DNA from: CAWGJF01 sp963822905
GTDB lineage: Bacteria; Bacteroidota; Ignavibacteria; Ignavibacteriales; Ignavibacteriaceae
Assembly: GCA_963822905.1 (NCBI GenBank)
Contig: CAWGJF010000003.1
Span: 620,001 to 684,000 of the forward strand
Direction: 5' to 3'
Length of the DNA stretch: 64,000 nt
Shown: positions 25,201 to 34,307 of the stretch, one piece after another
How the letters are laid out: each line of letters begins with the position of its first letter
Position numbering within the stretch: position 1 is the stretch's first letter
Program-made: the position numbers and the translations under genes
Notes under the pieces: model-generated
The model's database searches: none
Seen by the model: the letters and a program-made list of their open reading frames with translations, nothing else
What the model was told of the DNA's origin: nothing

Positions 25201-25575
25201 ATTTAGATATTCGTCAAAGGAATCATGAACCTTTAATTCCTGCGACCATTCACAATTATAACCTTCATCTTCCATGTCGATGCAAGGTTTTTTCACTTCG
25301 ATTTCATCGAGTGTCTGAACAGTTTTTAATTCAAGATACCTTGCGCCGCAAAGCCACGATGCAATGATGTTATGAGCGAGCTGTGTGTGTGGTCCCGCTG
25401 CAACTCCAATTGGTGTTTCTAATAGTTGCCCGTATCGTTTCATCCTGAAAGGATCATCTTTATGCGGAGTGAACAACAGCTCTTTATAAAGACCGAAAAT
25501 CCGTCCTTCTTTTTCTTCAGCAAGAATCCAGTTGAATAATTGCTCAATAGATATTCTGTAAAACTTATCACTCAT
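22291..25575 (-). CDS. ygfK: YgfK-type Fe-S flavoprotein (putative selenate reductase family)
   Basis: A 1094-residue multidomain protein. The N-terminal third resembles a dihydroorotate-dehydrogenase-like barrel (GVAAGPHTQLAHNI, ARYLELKTVQ). A GltD-type Fe-S segment follows (CIHSPCVDTCDVNQN, NVCDHLCQAKC near residue 470-515). Then come FAD and NAD(P) binding sites (IGAGPSGLSCAY, VIGGGLSAVDAA). The C-terminus carries 4Fe-4S ligands (CLYCEDLCNICIGVCPN, CNECGNCNTFCP). This is the domain order of YgfK. Family members are named as selenate reductase subunits, but in E. coli ygfK is needed for urate breakdown, probably supplying electrons. It is a good marker of this pathway. Confidence 0.9.
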   Translation of the reverse strand: MSDKFYRISIEQLFNWILAEEKEGRIFGLYKELLFTPHKDDPFRMKRYGQLLETPIGVAAGPHTQLAHNIIASWLCGARYLELKTVQTLDEIEVKKPCIDMEDEGYNCEWSQELKVHDSFDEYLNAWVLIHLLKHKFGWNKDEPGFIFNISVGYDLAGILNPNVQWFLDKMNNCKEELDEKIQRLIPLYPAIKEIKILPHLSDNVTLSTMHGCPPNEIEKIGKYLIEERKLHTAIKLNPTLLGLENVRHILNEKLGYEVNVPEEAFDHDLEYEDAISLINSLQQSSDNMGVEFGLKLTNTLESLNSTHWLPGEEKMVYTSGRALHPISINLAAKLQKDFNGKLDLSFCAGVDAFNIVDTLSCNLQPVTVCSDLLKPGGYLRMVQYLEEIKKKFDANYSNSIEEFIINRTGIISDVMQSGLNNLIKYAEAVLENEAYYKSSFPYENIKTKRELPVYDCIHSPCVDTCDVNQNVPEYMYYTANGNFEDAYKVIVQDNALPNITGNVCDHLCQAKCTRINYDNPLLIRGIKRFISEQFDGKTELNFKSKNGLKVSVIGAGPSGLSCAYMLALEGFEVGVYESKSFAGGMASGTIPSFRLSDKSIEDDINLIKSVGVNLHFNHKVDKKRFESLQQSSDFVYVAVGAQNSKKLGIPGEDSEGFLDQLSFLAKVRLGEKFELGKQVAVIGGGLSAVDAARTSNRLIPEDGKVTMIYRRTRKEMPVGDDEIIALLDEGIELLELTNPVSISKYNGQINLECIKMKLGEKDESRRRRPVPIKGSEYVLSFDTVISAIGQEIVLDFLPENKLTIKEGNETLIPKVFAGGDVLRGADSLINAMGDGNRVAQKIIELAKKILHVHQTEVKPKLNLAEFQKKQAYRTFGPELPEIPLDQRKSFDLVHPVLDKETAMKEAERCLYCEDLCNICIGVCPNFANVSFSAECAEIPVYKIIKNGTGFSAEKVDSFIVNQANQIFNIGDFCNECGNCNTFCPTSGAPYKTKPIFHLTEESFIAEDKGYFFDEEILKCKNGNGLESIQINDGKIKYESNEVEAVLNQLDFSVTDVIFKNGNTNSVVLNRATEMYFLLKNLKDFSIFKSLTIK

Positions 25576-25601
25576 AAATTATTCAAATGAAAAAGATGGA
25601 A

Positions 25602-26570
25602 TTAGTTTTGTTGATGATGTTTGATGTCTATAATTTCAGCGGCAATGCTTATGGCTATTTCTTCCGGAGATTCTGCTCTGATTTCAAGTCCAATTGGTGT
25701 GTGAATTTTTTCTAACAATGTCGGATCGATTCCCTCATTTTTTAATTCAGTAAATATTTTTTGAATTTTTGAGGCGCTGCCCATAAGTCCAATGTATTTT
25801 ATATTTTTATTAATTACTGATTTTATTGCAGCCTTGTCTGTTGAAAACTCAGACGTAACAACAACAACATAAGAGTTCTCTCCTTCCTCAACGTAATCTC
25901 CGGTTTCTTCATACTCGGAGATTATTTTTTTATGAGCATAAGTATTGTTCTTCATTGTAAAAACATTTTTTCGTTTATCAAAAGTGATTACATAAAAATC
26001 GAGTGTTGCCATTACACGTGAGACAGCCAAACCAACATGTCCTCCGCCGATAATGTAAACTGTATCAGGCTCGCCGCTGTTTTCTTCGTAACGCCAGTCT
26101 TCATCTGATTTATAAAAGAAAGAATAACGATTTTCATTCCATCTTGAGTTATCAAAATTCAGACCACCGGATGAAAGAATCATTAAAGATTTTTTTCTTT
26201 CTTTAGTGTTTTGCAATTGTTTTTCAATCTTTCTTTTATGTACTGGAAGAATTTTACTGAAAATTATTGCTTGTGTACCACCGCAAATTAATCCCGATTT
26301 ATCTTTAGCTGATTTTGGATTGTGATGCAGTATTTTTAAAAAAGTTTTCTCTTCGTTGTCATTAAAATTTTCTCTGGCAAAGACAAGCATATCGTGTTCC
26401 ATTATTCCGCCACCGATAGTTCCGATCAGGTTTTCATCTTTTGCTAAAGCTAATTTGAATCCAGCTCTGCCGGGAGAAGATTTAAATGAATCCGCAACCG
26501 TAAGCAGCATCACAGGAATATTATTTCCAAGCTTGCTCTTTACAAATGTCCAGAGTTCCAGTTCTTTCAT
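25602..26570 (-). CDS. xdhC: XdhC/CoxF family maturation protein
   Basis: A 322-residue XdhC-like protein. An N-terminal XdhC domain (PGRAGFKLAL, IGTIGGGIMEHDM) is followed by a Rossmann domain with VYIIGGGHVGLAVSRV (about residue 172) and the C-terminal YIGLMGSASK and HTPIGLEIRAESPEEIAISI signatures. XdhC proteins bind molybdenum cofactor and insert its sulfurated form into xanthine-dehydrogenase-type enzymes. Position between ygfK and the XdhAB pair suits maturation of both hydroxylases. YqeB, a related selenium-system protein, is an alternative name but it is usually longer. Confidence 0.85.
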   Translation of the reverse strand: MKELELWTFVKSKLGNNIPVMLLTVADSFKSSPGRAGFKLALAKDENLIGTIGGGIMEHDMLVFARENFNDNEEKTFLKILHHNPKSAKDKSGLICGGTQAIIFSKILPVHKRKIEKQLQNTKERKKSLMILSSGGLNFDNSRWNENRYSFFYKSDEDWRYEENSGEPDTVYIIGGGHVGLAVSRVMATLDFYVITFDKRKNVFTMKNNTYAHKKIISEYEETGDYVEEGENSYVVVVTSEFSTDKAAIKSVINKNIKYIGLMGSASKIQKIFTELKNEGIDPTLLEKIHTPIGLEIRAESPEEIAISIAAEIIDIKHHQQN

Positions 26571-26621
26571 ATTATATCAAAATTAATAACCAAATTTAAC
26601 ATTTTATTATTGCTTTTACGG

Positions 26622-28899
26622 CTAAGCAGATGTAACGGATTTCTTAATATTGCTATAAATATTAAGAAGTACTTTTTCTGGTGTGATTGGAGCAGAGAAT
26701 TTAAATTCAATTCCGGGGCGAAATGCTTTTATTGCATTCATAATTGCAAAGTATCCGCCGATTCCATACATCAGAGGCGGCTCGCCAATTGCTTTAGATT
26801 TAAAAACTTCCAAACGGATTTACTGAATCTTCGAGGAATTCTATTTGTATATCGGGAGTGAAATGAATGTCAGGAACTTTGTAAGTTGATAAAGCATCGG
26901 TCAACAGTTTCCCGTCTTCATTATAAATCACTTCTTCGATAGTCATCCAGCCCAAGCCCTGCATTATTGCTCCTTCAGCCTGTCCTTTATCGATGCTGAT
27001 ATTCATTGACTTTCCAAAGTCGTGAACAACTTTAACGGAATCTATTTTATAAATTCCCCGCAGACAATCAACCGTTGCTTCGATTATCGCAGTGCCGAAT
27101 GAATGATACGCAAATGGTTTGCCTTTTTCTTTGGTTTTATCGAAATGAATTCCCGGAGTTGCATAAAATGATTGTGAAGAAAGACTGACGCGTTTCATAT
27201 TTGCAGTTTTGATTAACTCTTCCCACGTTAATTTTGTTTTGGATCTATTGAGATAAACTACTTCATCGATAATTTTTATTTTCGATGAATCATTCACATT
27301 CAACATTTCAGCTGCAACTTTTTTCAACCTGCCAAGAATTTCATTACAAGCTTGTTCAGTTGCTTTACCGTTCAGGTCTGCTCCACTGCTTGCTGCCGTA
27401 GGGGAAGTGTTTGCAATTCTTGATGTGTTGGTTGTATCTGTTTTTATTTTATTCAAACTCAATGAGAACACGCTTGCTGCCACCATTCGTATTTTTTCAT
27501 TTACACCCTGACCCATTTCAACTGCCGCGGTGCTTATGCTTACGCTTCCATCTGTATAAACATGTACAAGCGCACTGGCTTGATTCATCATCGTGTTTGT
27601 AAATGATATCCCGAAACAGACAGGCATAAATGCAACGCCTTTTTTATAAATGTCGCTGCTTCTGTTAAAGACTTCTACTTTTTTTCTTATATCTTCAATA
27701 GCATATTTTTTTTCTGCTCTTTGCCAGGTAATTCTTGAATGACAGTTTTCTGTTTTTTGTCCGTATGGAAATTCATCTCCTTCATCCAATAGATTCTTTT
27801 TTTGAATTTCAGAAGGATCGATTCCCATTTGCTGTGCGGCTTTATAAATGGCAGATTCAATTACAAACATTCCCTGCGGTCCGCCGAATCCTCTGAATGC
27901 CGTATTTGGAGGAAGGTTTGTTCTGCAGCTTATTGCCGTTGCTTTTACATTTGGTATAAAGTAACTATTTGTACAATGGAATAAAGTTCTTTCAAGAATA
28001 GCAGGGGAGAGATCGGCTACCGCGCCGGCGTTTTGATAAAATGTAGCTTCGTAACAAATTATTTTTCCGTCTTTCGTAAGACCAATTTTAAAATCGGATG
28101 AATACGGATGACGCTTGCCTGTCATTCGCATATCTTCCTGTCGCGGCAGGATCAGCTTAACAGGTTTATTTAATTTGAATGCTGCAAGTCCAGCCATAAC
28201 GCCCCAAGCCGTGGCTTGATCCTCTTTACCGCCAAAGGCGCCGCCAAGTCTCAATACATCGACTTCAACTTTGTGCATTGAGAGATTTAACACTCTTGCT
28301 GTTGCACGCTGAACGGCAGTGGGCGATTGCGTTGAAGAAATAATTTTTAGTCCACCGCCTTCGACAGGATAAGCAAACGCACCTTGCGTCTCAAGATAGA
28401 GATGTTCTTGTCCACCCGATTCTGCGGTACCTTCAACAATCACATCACAGTTCTTCCAGTTCTTTTCCGTATCACCAAGTTTAAATGTTCGTGGTGTAAC
28501 AATTAATTCTCCGGCTTCGTAAGCTTCTCGCGGAGCGATAATTATTTTTAATTTTTTTATATCTGTTTTTATTTTTCTTACCGCTTCACGCGCAATTAAT
28601 TGTGTGTCGGCTACAACGATTGCAATTGGTTCTCCCTGGAAATGGACTTTATCAGAAGCAAATAGTTCTTCATCTGGAACGATTCCACCTATCTGGTTTT
28701 TACCGGGAATATCTTTTGAAGTGAAGATTCCTTTCACACCTTTTAACTTTAATGCTTCACTCGTATCGATGCTTATTAATTCTCCGTGAGCTACCTGCGA
28801 ATAACAAATTGAAGCATACAACATTCCATTGATAGATAATAAATCATCTACAAACTGTGACTCACCGGTTACATGTTTATTGATGTCGTAATTTTTCAT
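26622..28899 (-). pseudogene. xdhB: Xanthine dehydrogenase molybdopterin-binding subunit (XdhB-type), frameshifted
   Basis: The main frame (26800-28899, 699 codons) has the molybdopterin motifs LGGAFGGKEDQ, FRGFGGPQGM, EMGQGVNEK and SSGADLNGKA. It stops soon after VNPFG. The missing C-terminus follows in another frame to 26622 (VFKSKAIGEPPLMYG onward). An extra A near 26809 explains the shift; 2278 bp is 759 codons plus one base. The lost tail contains GEPP, whose glutamate is the catalytic base in this family, so the shortened product should be inactive. The start overlaps the stop of the XdhA gene (ATGA). Confidence 0.85.
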
Positions 28900-30311
28900 G
28901 TGATTTCTTTTATGTTGATCTTCTCAGGGAAGAGTTTAATAAAATGTGCGAAAATTAGTTGACGCAAAAGCAAACTTTTATATTCTGAAGAGCCACGCGC
29001 ATCGGTGATCGGAGAAATTTCGGACATTGCAACTTCAGCAGCTTCAGAAATATTGGCGTAATTTATTTCTTTACTTAAGAGGAACTCTGAAGTCTTTGAA
29101 AGATATAACGGAATCGGTGCAACACCTCCGCCAGAAATATGTACTTTGGAAATAATATTGTTTTCTAATTCTAAGTAGATTGATGAATTCGCGCTTGCGA
29201 TATCAAGGTAGGTCCTCTGTGAGACCTTTTCAAAATTGAAGAATGAATTTTTACCTGGAATATCAAAGCTGATGCTTTCAATCAATTCACCTTTATTTAA
29301 ATCGAGCGTTTTATATCCTTTATAAAAATCTTTTAATAATAAATTTCGATTGCTGTTAAGATAAACGGAAGCATTCAAGGCAAGCAGAATATTTGTCATA
29401 TCAGCAATTGGAGAAGCATTTACAATGTTGCCTCCGATTGTTGCACGGTTTCTAATGGGAAGCGATCCAAAAAATTTTAGATTTTCTTTTAACGATGGAA
29501 AGAATTTAGTGATTATCGGAGAATTCATAATATCAGAAACAGTTGCACGAGCTCCAATAACACATATACCATTTTCAGATTTTATTTCTGATGATACACC
29601 ATTTGAAGAAGAAAGTTTAACATCTGAATTTAAAATATCTTCCCATTTCTGAACGAAAAGATCAGTTCCACCTGAAATGTAAAATGCAGGAGAATCTTTT
29701 TCACTTTCTGTCAATTGTTTTGTTTTGAGGTTCTTTAACTTTTCAGGAATTTCATTAAAGTAGGATGGAATCAGCCCGGTTTTAATTAATGCACTTATAT
29801 GATTAGTATGATTTGAAATTTCAGATGAAATAATTTCAGTACTTTTTCGTGCTGCCCTGATTATTGATGAATGTCCTGTACATCGACAAATATTTCCATC
29901 CATTGATTCAATTGCTTCATCGGCATTAAATTTTTCATTTGATAAAAAATATCCCGTTAAAGAGACTGTAAATCCAGGTGTACAAAATCCGCATTGCGAT
30001 GCCCATTCATCAATAAATGATTGTTGAACAATTGAAAGATCTTTGTCGCGTAAACCTTCAATAGTTACGATGTGTTTAGCTTTTACATCACCTAATGGAA
30101 ATAGACAAGAATTAACGGAATGATACTTAACTTGGTTCCCGTTTAATTCTCCAACGAGTACAGTGCAGGCACCGCAATCACCTTCCCGGCAGCCTTCTTT
30201 TGTTCCTGTCAGATGATGTTCTTTCCTGATAAAATCCAGAAGTGCAATTGCAGGATTTGTATCAACAGATACAAATTCGTCGTTCAATATGAAGGAGATT
30301 TCTACAGTCAT
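28896..30311 (-). CDS. xdhA: Xanthine dehydrogenase small subunit (2Fe-2S plus FAD, XdhA-type)
   Basis: A 471-residue protein. The N-terminal plant-type 2Fe-2S cluster (GCREGDCGACTVLVG) and second cluster (CGFCTPG, GNICRCTGH) occupy about residues 35-150. A FAD-binding domain follows (FYISGGTDLFVQ, LPIRNRATIGGNI and SPIADM). This is the small subunit layout of two-subunit bacterial xanthine dehydrogenases. It is translationally coupled to the XdhB-type gene and is the first gene of the right purine operon, which runs towards the array. It would convert hypoxanthine/xanthine to urate with NAD+. Confidence 0.88.
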   Translation of the reverse strand: MTVEISFILNDEFVSVDTNPAIALLDFIRKEHHLTGTKEGCREGDCGACTVLVGELNGNQVKYHSVNSCLFPLGDVKAKHIVTIEGLRDKDLSIVQQSFIDEWASQCGFCTPGFTVSLTGYFLSNEKFNADEAIESMDGNICRCTGHSSIIRAARKSTEIISSEISNHTNHISALIKTGLIPSYFNEIPEKLKNLKTKQLTESEKDSPAFYISGGTDLFVQKWEDILNSDVKLSSSNGVSSEIKSENGICVIGARATVSDIMNSPIITKFFPSLKENLKFFGSLPIRNRATIGGNIVNASPIADMTNILLALNASVYLNSNRNLLLKDFYKGYKTLDLNKGELIESISFDIPGKNSFFNFEKVSQRTYLDIASANSSIYLELENNIISKVHISGGGVAPIPLYLSKTSEFLLSKEINYANISEAAEVAMSEISPITDARGSSEYKSLLLRQLIFAHFIKLFPEKINIKEIT

Positions 30312-30546
30312 TTATAAACAAGCCTTTAATCTGAATAATAATTTATTTATAAATTCTTTAAAGAACATTATAATAAAATATTTCATAATGTCTAAAGTAG
30401 AGCTTAAAAACCCGCTAAAATTTAATCCAGGAGAAAAGAAAGCAAAATTCAATAATTTGCAAAATATCCGGGGCGAATCGTGCAGGTGATTATTATTAAC
30501 TATAATTTTAATTTTTAGTATATAAAAAATTTTAGAAGAAAGCTAT

Positions 30547-31314
30547 ATGGTACCAAGGCTGAATGAATATAAAATTTTTGCTGAACATCTTTCAGAGATG
30601 AGTGGTAAAATTATCAAGGAATATTTTCGAACTAAAATAAATGTAGAAAGTAAGGCTGATAATTCTCCTGTTACAATTGCTGATAAAAAAGCTGAAGAAA
30701 CGATGCGGGAAGAGATTATGAAAAATTTTCCTGATCACGGAATCCTGGGAGAGGAATTTGGCAATTACAATGAAGATGCTGAATACAAATGGGTACTTGA
30801 TCCAATTGACGGTACAAAAAGTTTTGTCTGTGGAGCCGTTACATTTGGTACTTTGATAGCTTTGTTGAAAAACGGAGAACCTATTCTCGGTGTTTTTAAT
30901 CAACCAATTCTGAATGAATATTTGGTAGGAGACAACAAAGTAACTAAACTAAATGGTTACATTGTACAGGTTCGTGAATGTAATAATTTGAGTGAAGCTG
31001 TTCTGCTTACAACTGATCACCTCAATATTAGTAGATATCAGGATGAAGTAAAATTTAATGAACTTATAAAAAAAGTAAAGCTGTACCGACAGTGGGGAGA
31101 TTGTTATGGATATTATCTTCTGGCAACAGGATTTGCCGATGTGATGATCGACCCGGTTATGTCTCCATGGGATTCACTTGCACTAATACCAATAATCAGA
31201 GGAGCCGGAGGAATGATAACTGATTATCATGGAAATGATCCGGTAAATGGTAAGAGTATAATTGCTTCAAATCCGGGAATCCACAGACAAGTAATTTCTT
31301 TTTTGAATGCTTGA
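30547..31314 (+). CDS. Inositol-monophosphatase/histidinol-phosphatase family protein
   Basis: A 255-residue IMPase-superfamily phosphatase. The metal-binding motifs are visible: GEEFG (about residue 60), DPIDGTKSF (about residues 81-89) and the C-terminal WDSLALIPIIRGAGG. Substrates in this family include inositol-1-phosphate, histidinol phosphate (HisN), FBP or PAP. The size and the GAGG segment fit HisN-type proteins, but without a his operon nearby the substrate is uncertain. An AGAAGAAAG sequence lies just before the ATG. Confidence 0.82.
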   Translation: MVPRLNEYKIFAEHLSEMSGKIIKEYFRTKINVESKADNSPVTIADKKAEETMREEIMKNFPDHGILGEEFGNYNEDAEYKWVLDPIDGTKSFVCGAVTFGTLIALLKNGEPILGVFNQPILNEYLVGDNKVTKLNGYIVQVRECNNLSEAVLLTTDHLNISRYQDEVKFNELIKKVKLYRQWGDCYGYYLLATGFADVMIDPVMSPWDSLALIPIIRGAGGMITDYHGNDPVNGKSIIASNPGIHRQVISFLNA

Positions 31315-31322
31315 AAGTTAAT

Positions 31323-32075
31323 CTACTTCAACAATATAAACATTAAAATTATTATCACAGAAAAACCAAGGGGGATAATATTTTTATTTCGAATGTTGAA
31401 TATAATTACAGTAGATAAAATAGAAGTTAGAGCGAGTAATGTAATGCGTAGATCAAACATAGTTGTTATTGGAATCACGGTATGATTAATTGCAGTAAGC
31501 TTGTAGCTTATATAAAGAGGAGAAACTAAAATTGCAAGCAAAAAGAAAACTGCCGAATGAACAAAAGAATATTTCTTTAACATTTTATCTTCATTAAAGA
31601 CTTCAAGCCCTGTTCTTATAGACAGAAACAGACCCACATACAATAGTAAGCTATATAATGTTGATACAAACGGAGGAATCTTTCCAAAGATCGATAAATG
31701 AATAGGTTGTTTTTCAGGAATTATATATTCTTCAGCATCTTTCCTGAATACAACCTGGTATTCAAGTTCTGAAACTGGTTTCAGACCATATATGTTTCCA
31801 AGAATAATGTTATTTTTTTGTTCCATTTTACTGAATTGCCAATTTTCGTCTTTTCTCCATTTAATATAACCTTCTAAATCCTGTACATCCGAAATTATTA
31901 TAACTTCAAAAGGAGAATCTCCATATTGAATTTTATTTAGTTTGTAAGAAACTTTTTTTCCATCAATTCCGAAAGTGCCTGTGACAGGAAAGTTGGTATC
32001 GGTAACGCTTTCAAAATATCCAGCTAAAAAAGTTATTAATAGTGCTGACAGTAAAAGAATTATTTGATTTTTCAT
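31323..32075 (-). CDS. Hypothetical membrane protein
   Basis: A 250-residue protein with an N-terminal hydrophobic segment (about 4-20), an extracytoplasmic domain of about 110 residues and four C-terminal membrane helices (about 135-153, 168-187, 205-225 and 229-248). No family recognised. It is convergent with the phosphatase gene and separated from the next - strand gene by a terminator, so it may be transcribed alone. Confidence 0.65.
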   Translation of the reverse strand: MKNQIILLLSALLITFLAGYFESVTDTNFPVTGTFGIDGKKVSYKLNKIQYGDSPFEVIIISDVQDLEGYIKWRKDENWQFSKMEQKNNIILGNIYGLKPVSELEYQVVFRKDAEEYIIPEKQPIHLSIFGKIPPFVSTLYSLLLYVGLFLSIRTGLEVFNEDKMLKKYSFVHSAVFFLLAILVSPLYISYKLTAINHTVIPITTMFDLRITLLALTSILSTVIIFNIRNKNIIPLGFSVIIILMFILLK

Positions 32076-32129
32076 TTTCTCAGAGATGAAATATAAAATT
32101 GGAAAGAATCACGTTATAAAAATAAAAAA

Positions 32130-32152
32130 CCCCGGCATTTAAAACACCGGGG
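32130..32152 (-). terminator. Rho-independent terminator
   Basis: CCCCGG (32130-32135) pairs with CCGGGG (32147-32152) around an 11 nt loop. On the - strand the stem is followed by TTTTTTATTTTTAT. It lies 28 bp after the stop codon of the outer-membrane protein gene 32180-33343 and ends that three-gene transcript. Confidence 0.88.
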
Positions 32153-32179
32153 TAACGAACTAATGAGGATGTCAGGAAC

Positions 32180-33343
32180 TTATAAAGATGAACCCATCTT
32201 TAAACGCATATTTAAAAATCTCTTATAAACACCAAAACCACCATCACTTAGGTTCGAAAGTATTATTGAGGGTCCGATTGCGAATGCACTGAAAGCCCAG
32301 CTTTCTGCAACTTTCTGAATCATCACCGACATCACATATTGTGGATTTCGGTATGGACTGCTCGGCATACCATCAAATTGAAAATCAAAAGTGCTGCCGG
32401 CAAGAGACATTTCTCTGAAATCAATTCCAAAGTGCCACTCATTAAGGAATCGAGCTACATAAGCCCTTCCTTTGGTTGCACCTAGAAGCTTAACCGGGTA
32501 CCGAAATTCCCAATTTAAGTAAGTGCCTTCAAGCAATCTTGCCTGGTATTTAACTGTACCGCTGTCGCTGAACACAACTGTTCCTTTTGAAGGATCCAGA
32601 TATTTTGCACGTTGTACCGCAGTAAAATTATCCACAGCACTAGTGAAGTTTATCTCGAAAAAGTTTCCAAACGGGAAAACGTAACCAACCTGAAATCCAT
32701 TCAAAACAATTAAGTTGTTATGGTTATTATCTGTGAATTGTGTAATCATCGGATCGATATTTGAAAATGCACCGCCGTAAACACCCAGCCAGTGAAAATT
32801 TGCTTCCAGCCAGTTGGTATTTAGCGGGCCTTCATATTTTGTCCCGATTCCAAACGAAAGACCAAGATCCTTTTTTAAAGGTATTCCAAATCTCTCACCT
32901 CCGAATAATTGGAAGAAAGGATTTATGTACCACATTGTTGAAGATATCATTTGTTTTGTCGGAGGATCCAGGGCTTTATTGATTTTTATTTTAGAAATCA
33001 CATTTGTAAATACACTTGCATAATGAACTTCTTCTTCAAGATTAATTTTAAATGGATAAGTCTGAACTTTTGCACGTATTTCAGGGGGAAGTGCAAGGAA
33101 AGGGTAGAGTGAACCTTTAATTGAAATAGTTTGATTGTTAGCATCTCTCAGGTCGGCTATTATTTCTGCTTTCGGATCAGGAGGATCGATGAATAATTCC
33201 TGCTGGATATGAATAAATAAACTATCATCCAATGGTTCCATCTGGAAATATAATATAGGTTCTTCTTCCTGGGCCAACACAAAATTGAAAACAGGAGCAA
33301 TAGCTAAAATGAACAACAATATAAGAAGATATCTCAGTTTCAT
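32180..33343 (-). CDS. Probable outer-membrane beta-barrel protein
   Basis: A 387-residue protein with a signal peptide (residues 1-24, ending FVLA-Q). The mature part has a beta-rich N-terminal domain and then alternating aromatic/polar strands (for example NTNWLEANFHWLGVYGGAFS, WEFRYPVKLLG) typical of outer-membrane barrels. It is last in a three-gene set with a GldM-like protein and a membrane protein with a C-terminal coiled coil, 18 bp from its neighbour. An envelope-spanning complex is a reasonable inference; no specific family recognised. Confidence 0.65.
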   Translation of the reverse strand: MKLRYLLILLFILAIAPVFNFVLAQEEEPILYFQMEPLDDSLFIHIQQELFIDPPDPKAEIIADLRDANNQTISIKGSLYPFLALPPEIRAKVQTYPFKINLEEEVHYASVFTNVISKIKINKALDPPTKQMISSTMWYINPFFQLFGGERFGIPLKKDLGLSFGIGTKYEGPLNTNWLEANFHWLGVYGGAFSNIDPMITQFTDNNHNNLIVLNGFQVGYVFPFGNFFEINFTSAVDNFTAVQRAKYLDPSKGTVVFSDSGTVKYQARLLEGTYLNWEFRYPVKLLGATKGRAYVARFLNEWHFGIDFREMSLAGSTFDFQFDGMPSSPYRNPQYVMSVMIQKVAESWAFSAFAIGPSIILSNLSDGGFGVYKRFLNMRLKMGSSL

Positions 33344-33361
33344 TTTTTTTATACCTGAAGA

Positions 33362-34297
33362 TTATTTAGAAAAATCTGTGAAGAAAAATGAGTCTCCTAC
33401 CTGCACACGGTCTTTTGTTCTTTCATCAACTACAGTGAAAAAGAAATTAGCTTTGTAGCGGCCATCCGCTTCACGCATGTTTTCGTTTTTGTCGATCCAT
33501 TCATCATACCGGTTTTCGTTTGAAGCCAGTTTTAGGGAGACATTATAAACCGGATAATTATTTGCATCTCTCTGTGGTCCTGAAACGGAAATAGGACCGG
33601 AATAAGTAACTTTCAATTGGTCAGGACGATTATCGACAATTGTTACATTGAATGCTGTAATTCTTTGAAGTTCCTGCACATAAATATCGGAGTTATTCAT
33701 TTTAGTAGTTACTCTTTCAATCTTAACTTCCGGAGGTTTATTTGGAGAAACTTTTATTCTTTCCTGTTGTGACCCAAATTTTACAACAACTTCACTTTGG
33801 TCAGTAAGATCGAATTTCTTTTCCTGACCGGGGGGAATGGTAACTATTGGTTTACTCATATCTCTAGGGTCATAAATACTTGTTGGAACAGTACCACTAT
33901 TCGAGGCTAAATTCCAGGTATATTGTATAAAAACTTGTTTAAGTGAAATAGGTAATTGCAGTTTTGTTTGCTCGTCTATTTTTTCATCCGGCTTTTTTTC
34001 AGGAATATCTTTTTTTATGTCTTTCATTCTTTGGTTTAGTTGAGCAACCTGTTCTTTTAATTCAACATTTTCATCAACAACATGCGGATCAATTTGAATT
34101 GAAAAATCCAGATCTAATTTATAGAGAGAATCCAGAAGTGCCATTAGTGAATCTCTTACAGCTTTGTCCACTGTGTTCTCTTCAAGTGCAACTTTTCTTA
34201 AGTCCAGGTTTGCTCCTTTAAGCGCAAGCACTGTTATAACGAAAATATACAGCACCTGGTAAATAACGAATTTAGCATCTCTTTCTTTTTTAGCCAT
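33362..34297 (-). CDS. GldM-like envelope protein
   Basis: A 311-residue protein with one N-terminal membrane helix (about residues 11-28), a coiled-coil-prone linker (LKEQVAQLNQRMKDI near residue 80) and beta-rich periplasmic domains. The single N-terminal helix followed by stacked Ig-like domains (KPPEVKIERVTTK, VTYSGPISVSGPQRD) resembles GldM/PorM of type IX secretion, though it is shorter than GldM (about 515 residues). It is 10 bp from the membrane protein upstream, which could be the GldL-like partner. Assignment is tentative. Confidence 0.5.
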   Translation of the reverse strand: MAKKERDAKFVIYQVLYIFVITVLALKGANLDLRKVALEENTVDKAVRDSLMALLDSLYKLDLDFSIQIDPHVVDENVELKEQVAQLNQRMKDIKKDIPEKKPDEKIDEQTKLQLPISLKQVFIQYTWNLASNSGTVPTSIYDPRDMSKPIVTIPPGQEKKFDLTDQSEVVVKFGSQQERIKVSPNKPPEVKIERVTTKMNNSDIYVQELQRITAFNVTIVDNRPDQLKVTYSGPISVSGPQRDANNYPVYNVSLKLASNENRYDEWIDKNENMREADGRYKANFFFTVVDERTKDRVQVGDSFFFTDFSK

Positions 34298-34307
34298 AAG
34301 TTTTCAC

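Noticed and set aside
30312..30489. Small + strand ORF between xdhA and the phosphatase
   Set aside because: No recognisable protein features and it overlaps the xdhA start on the other strand.
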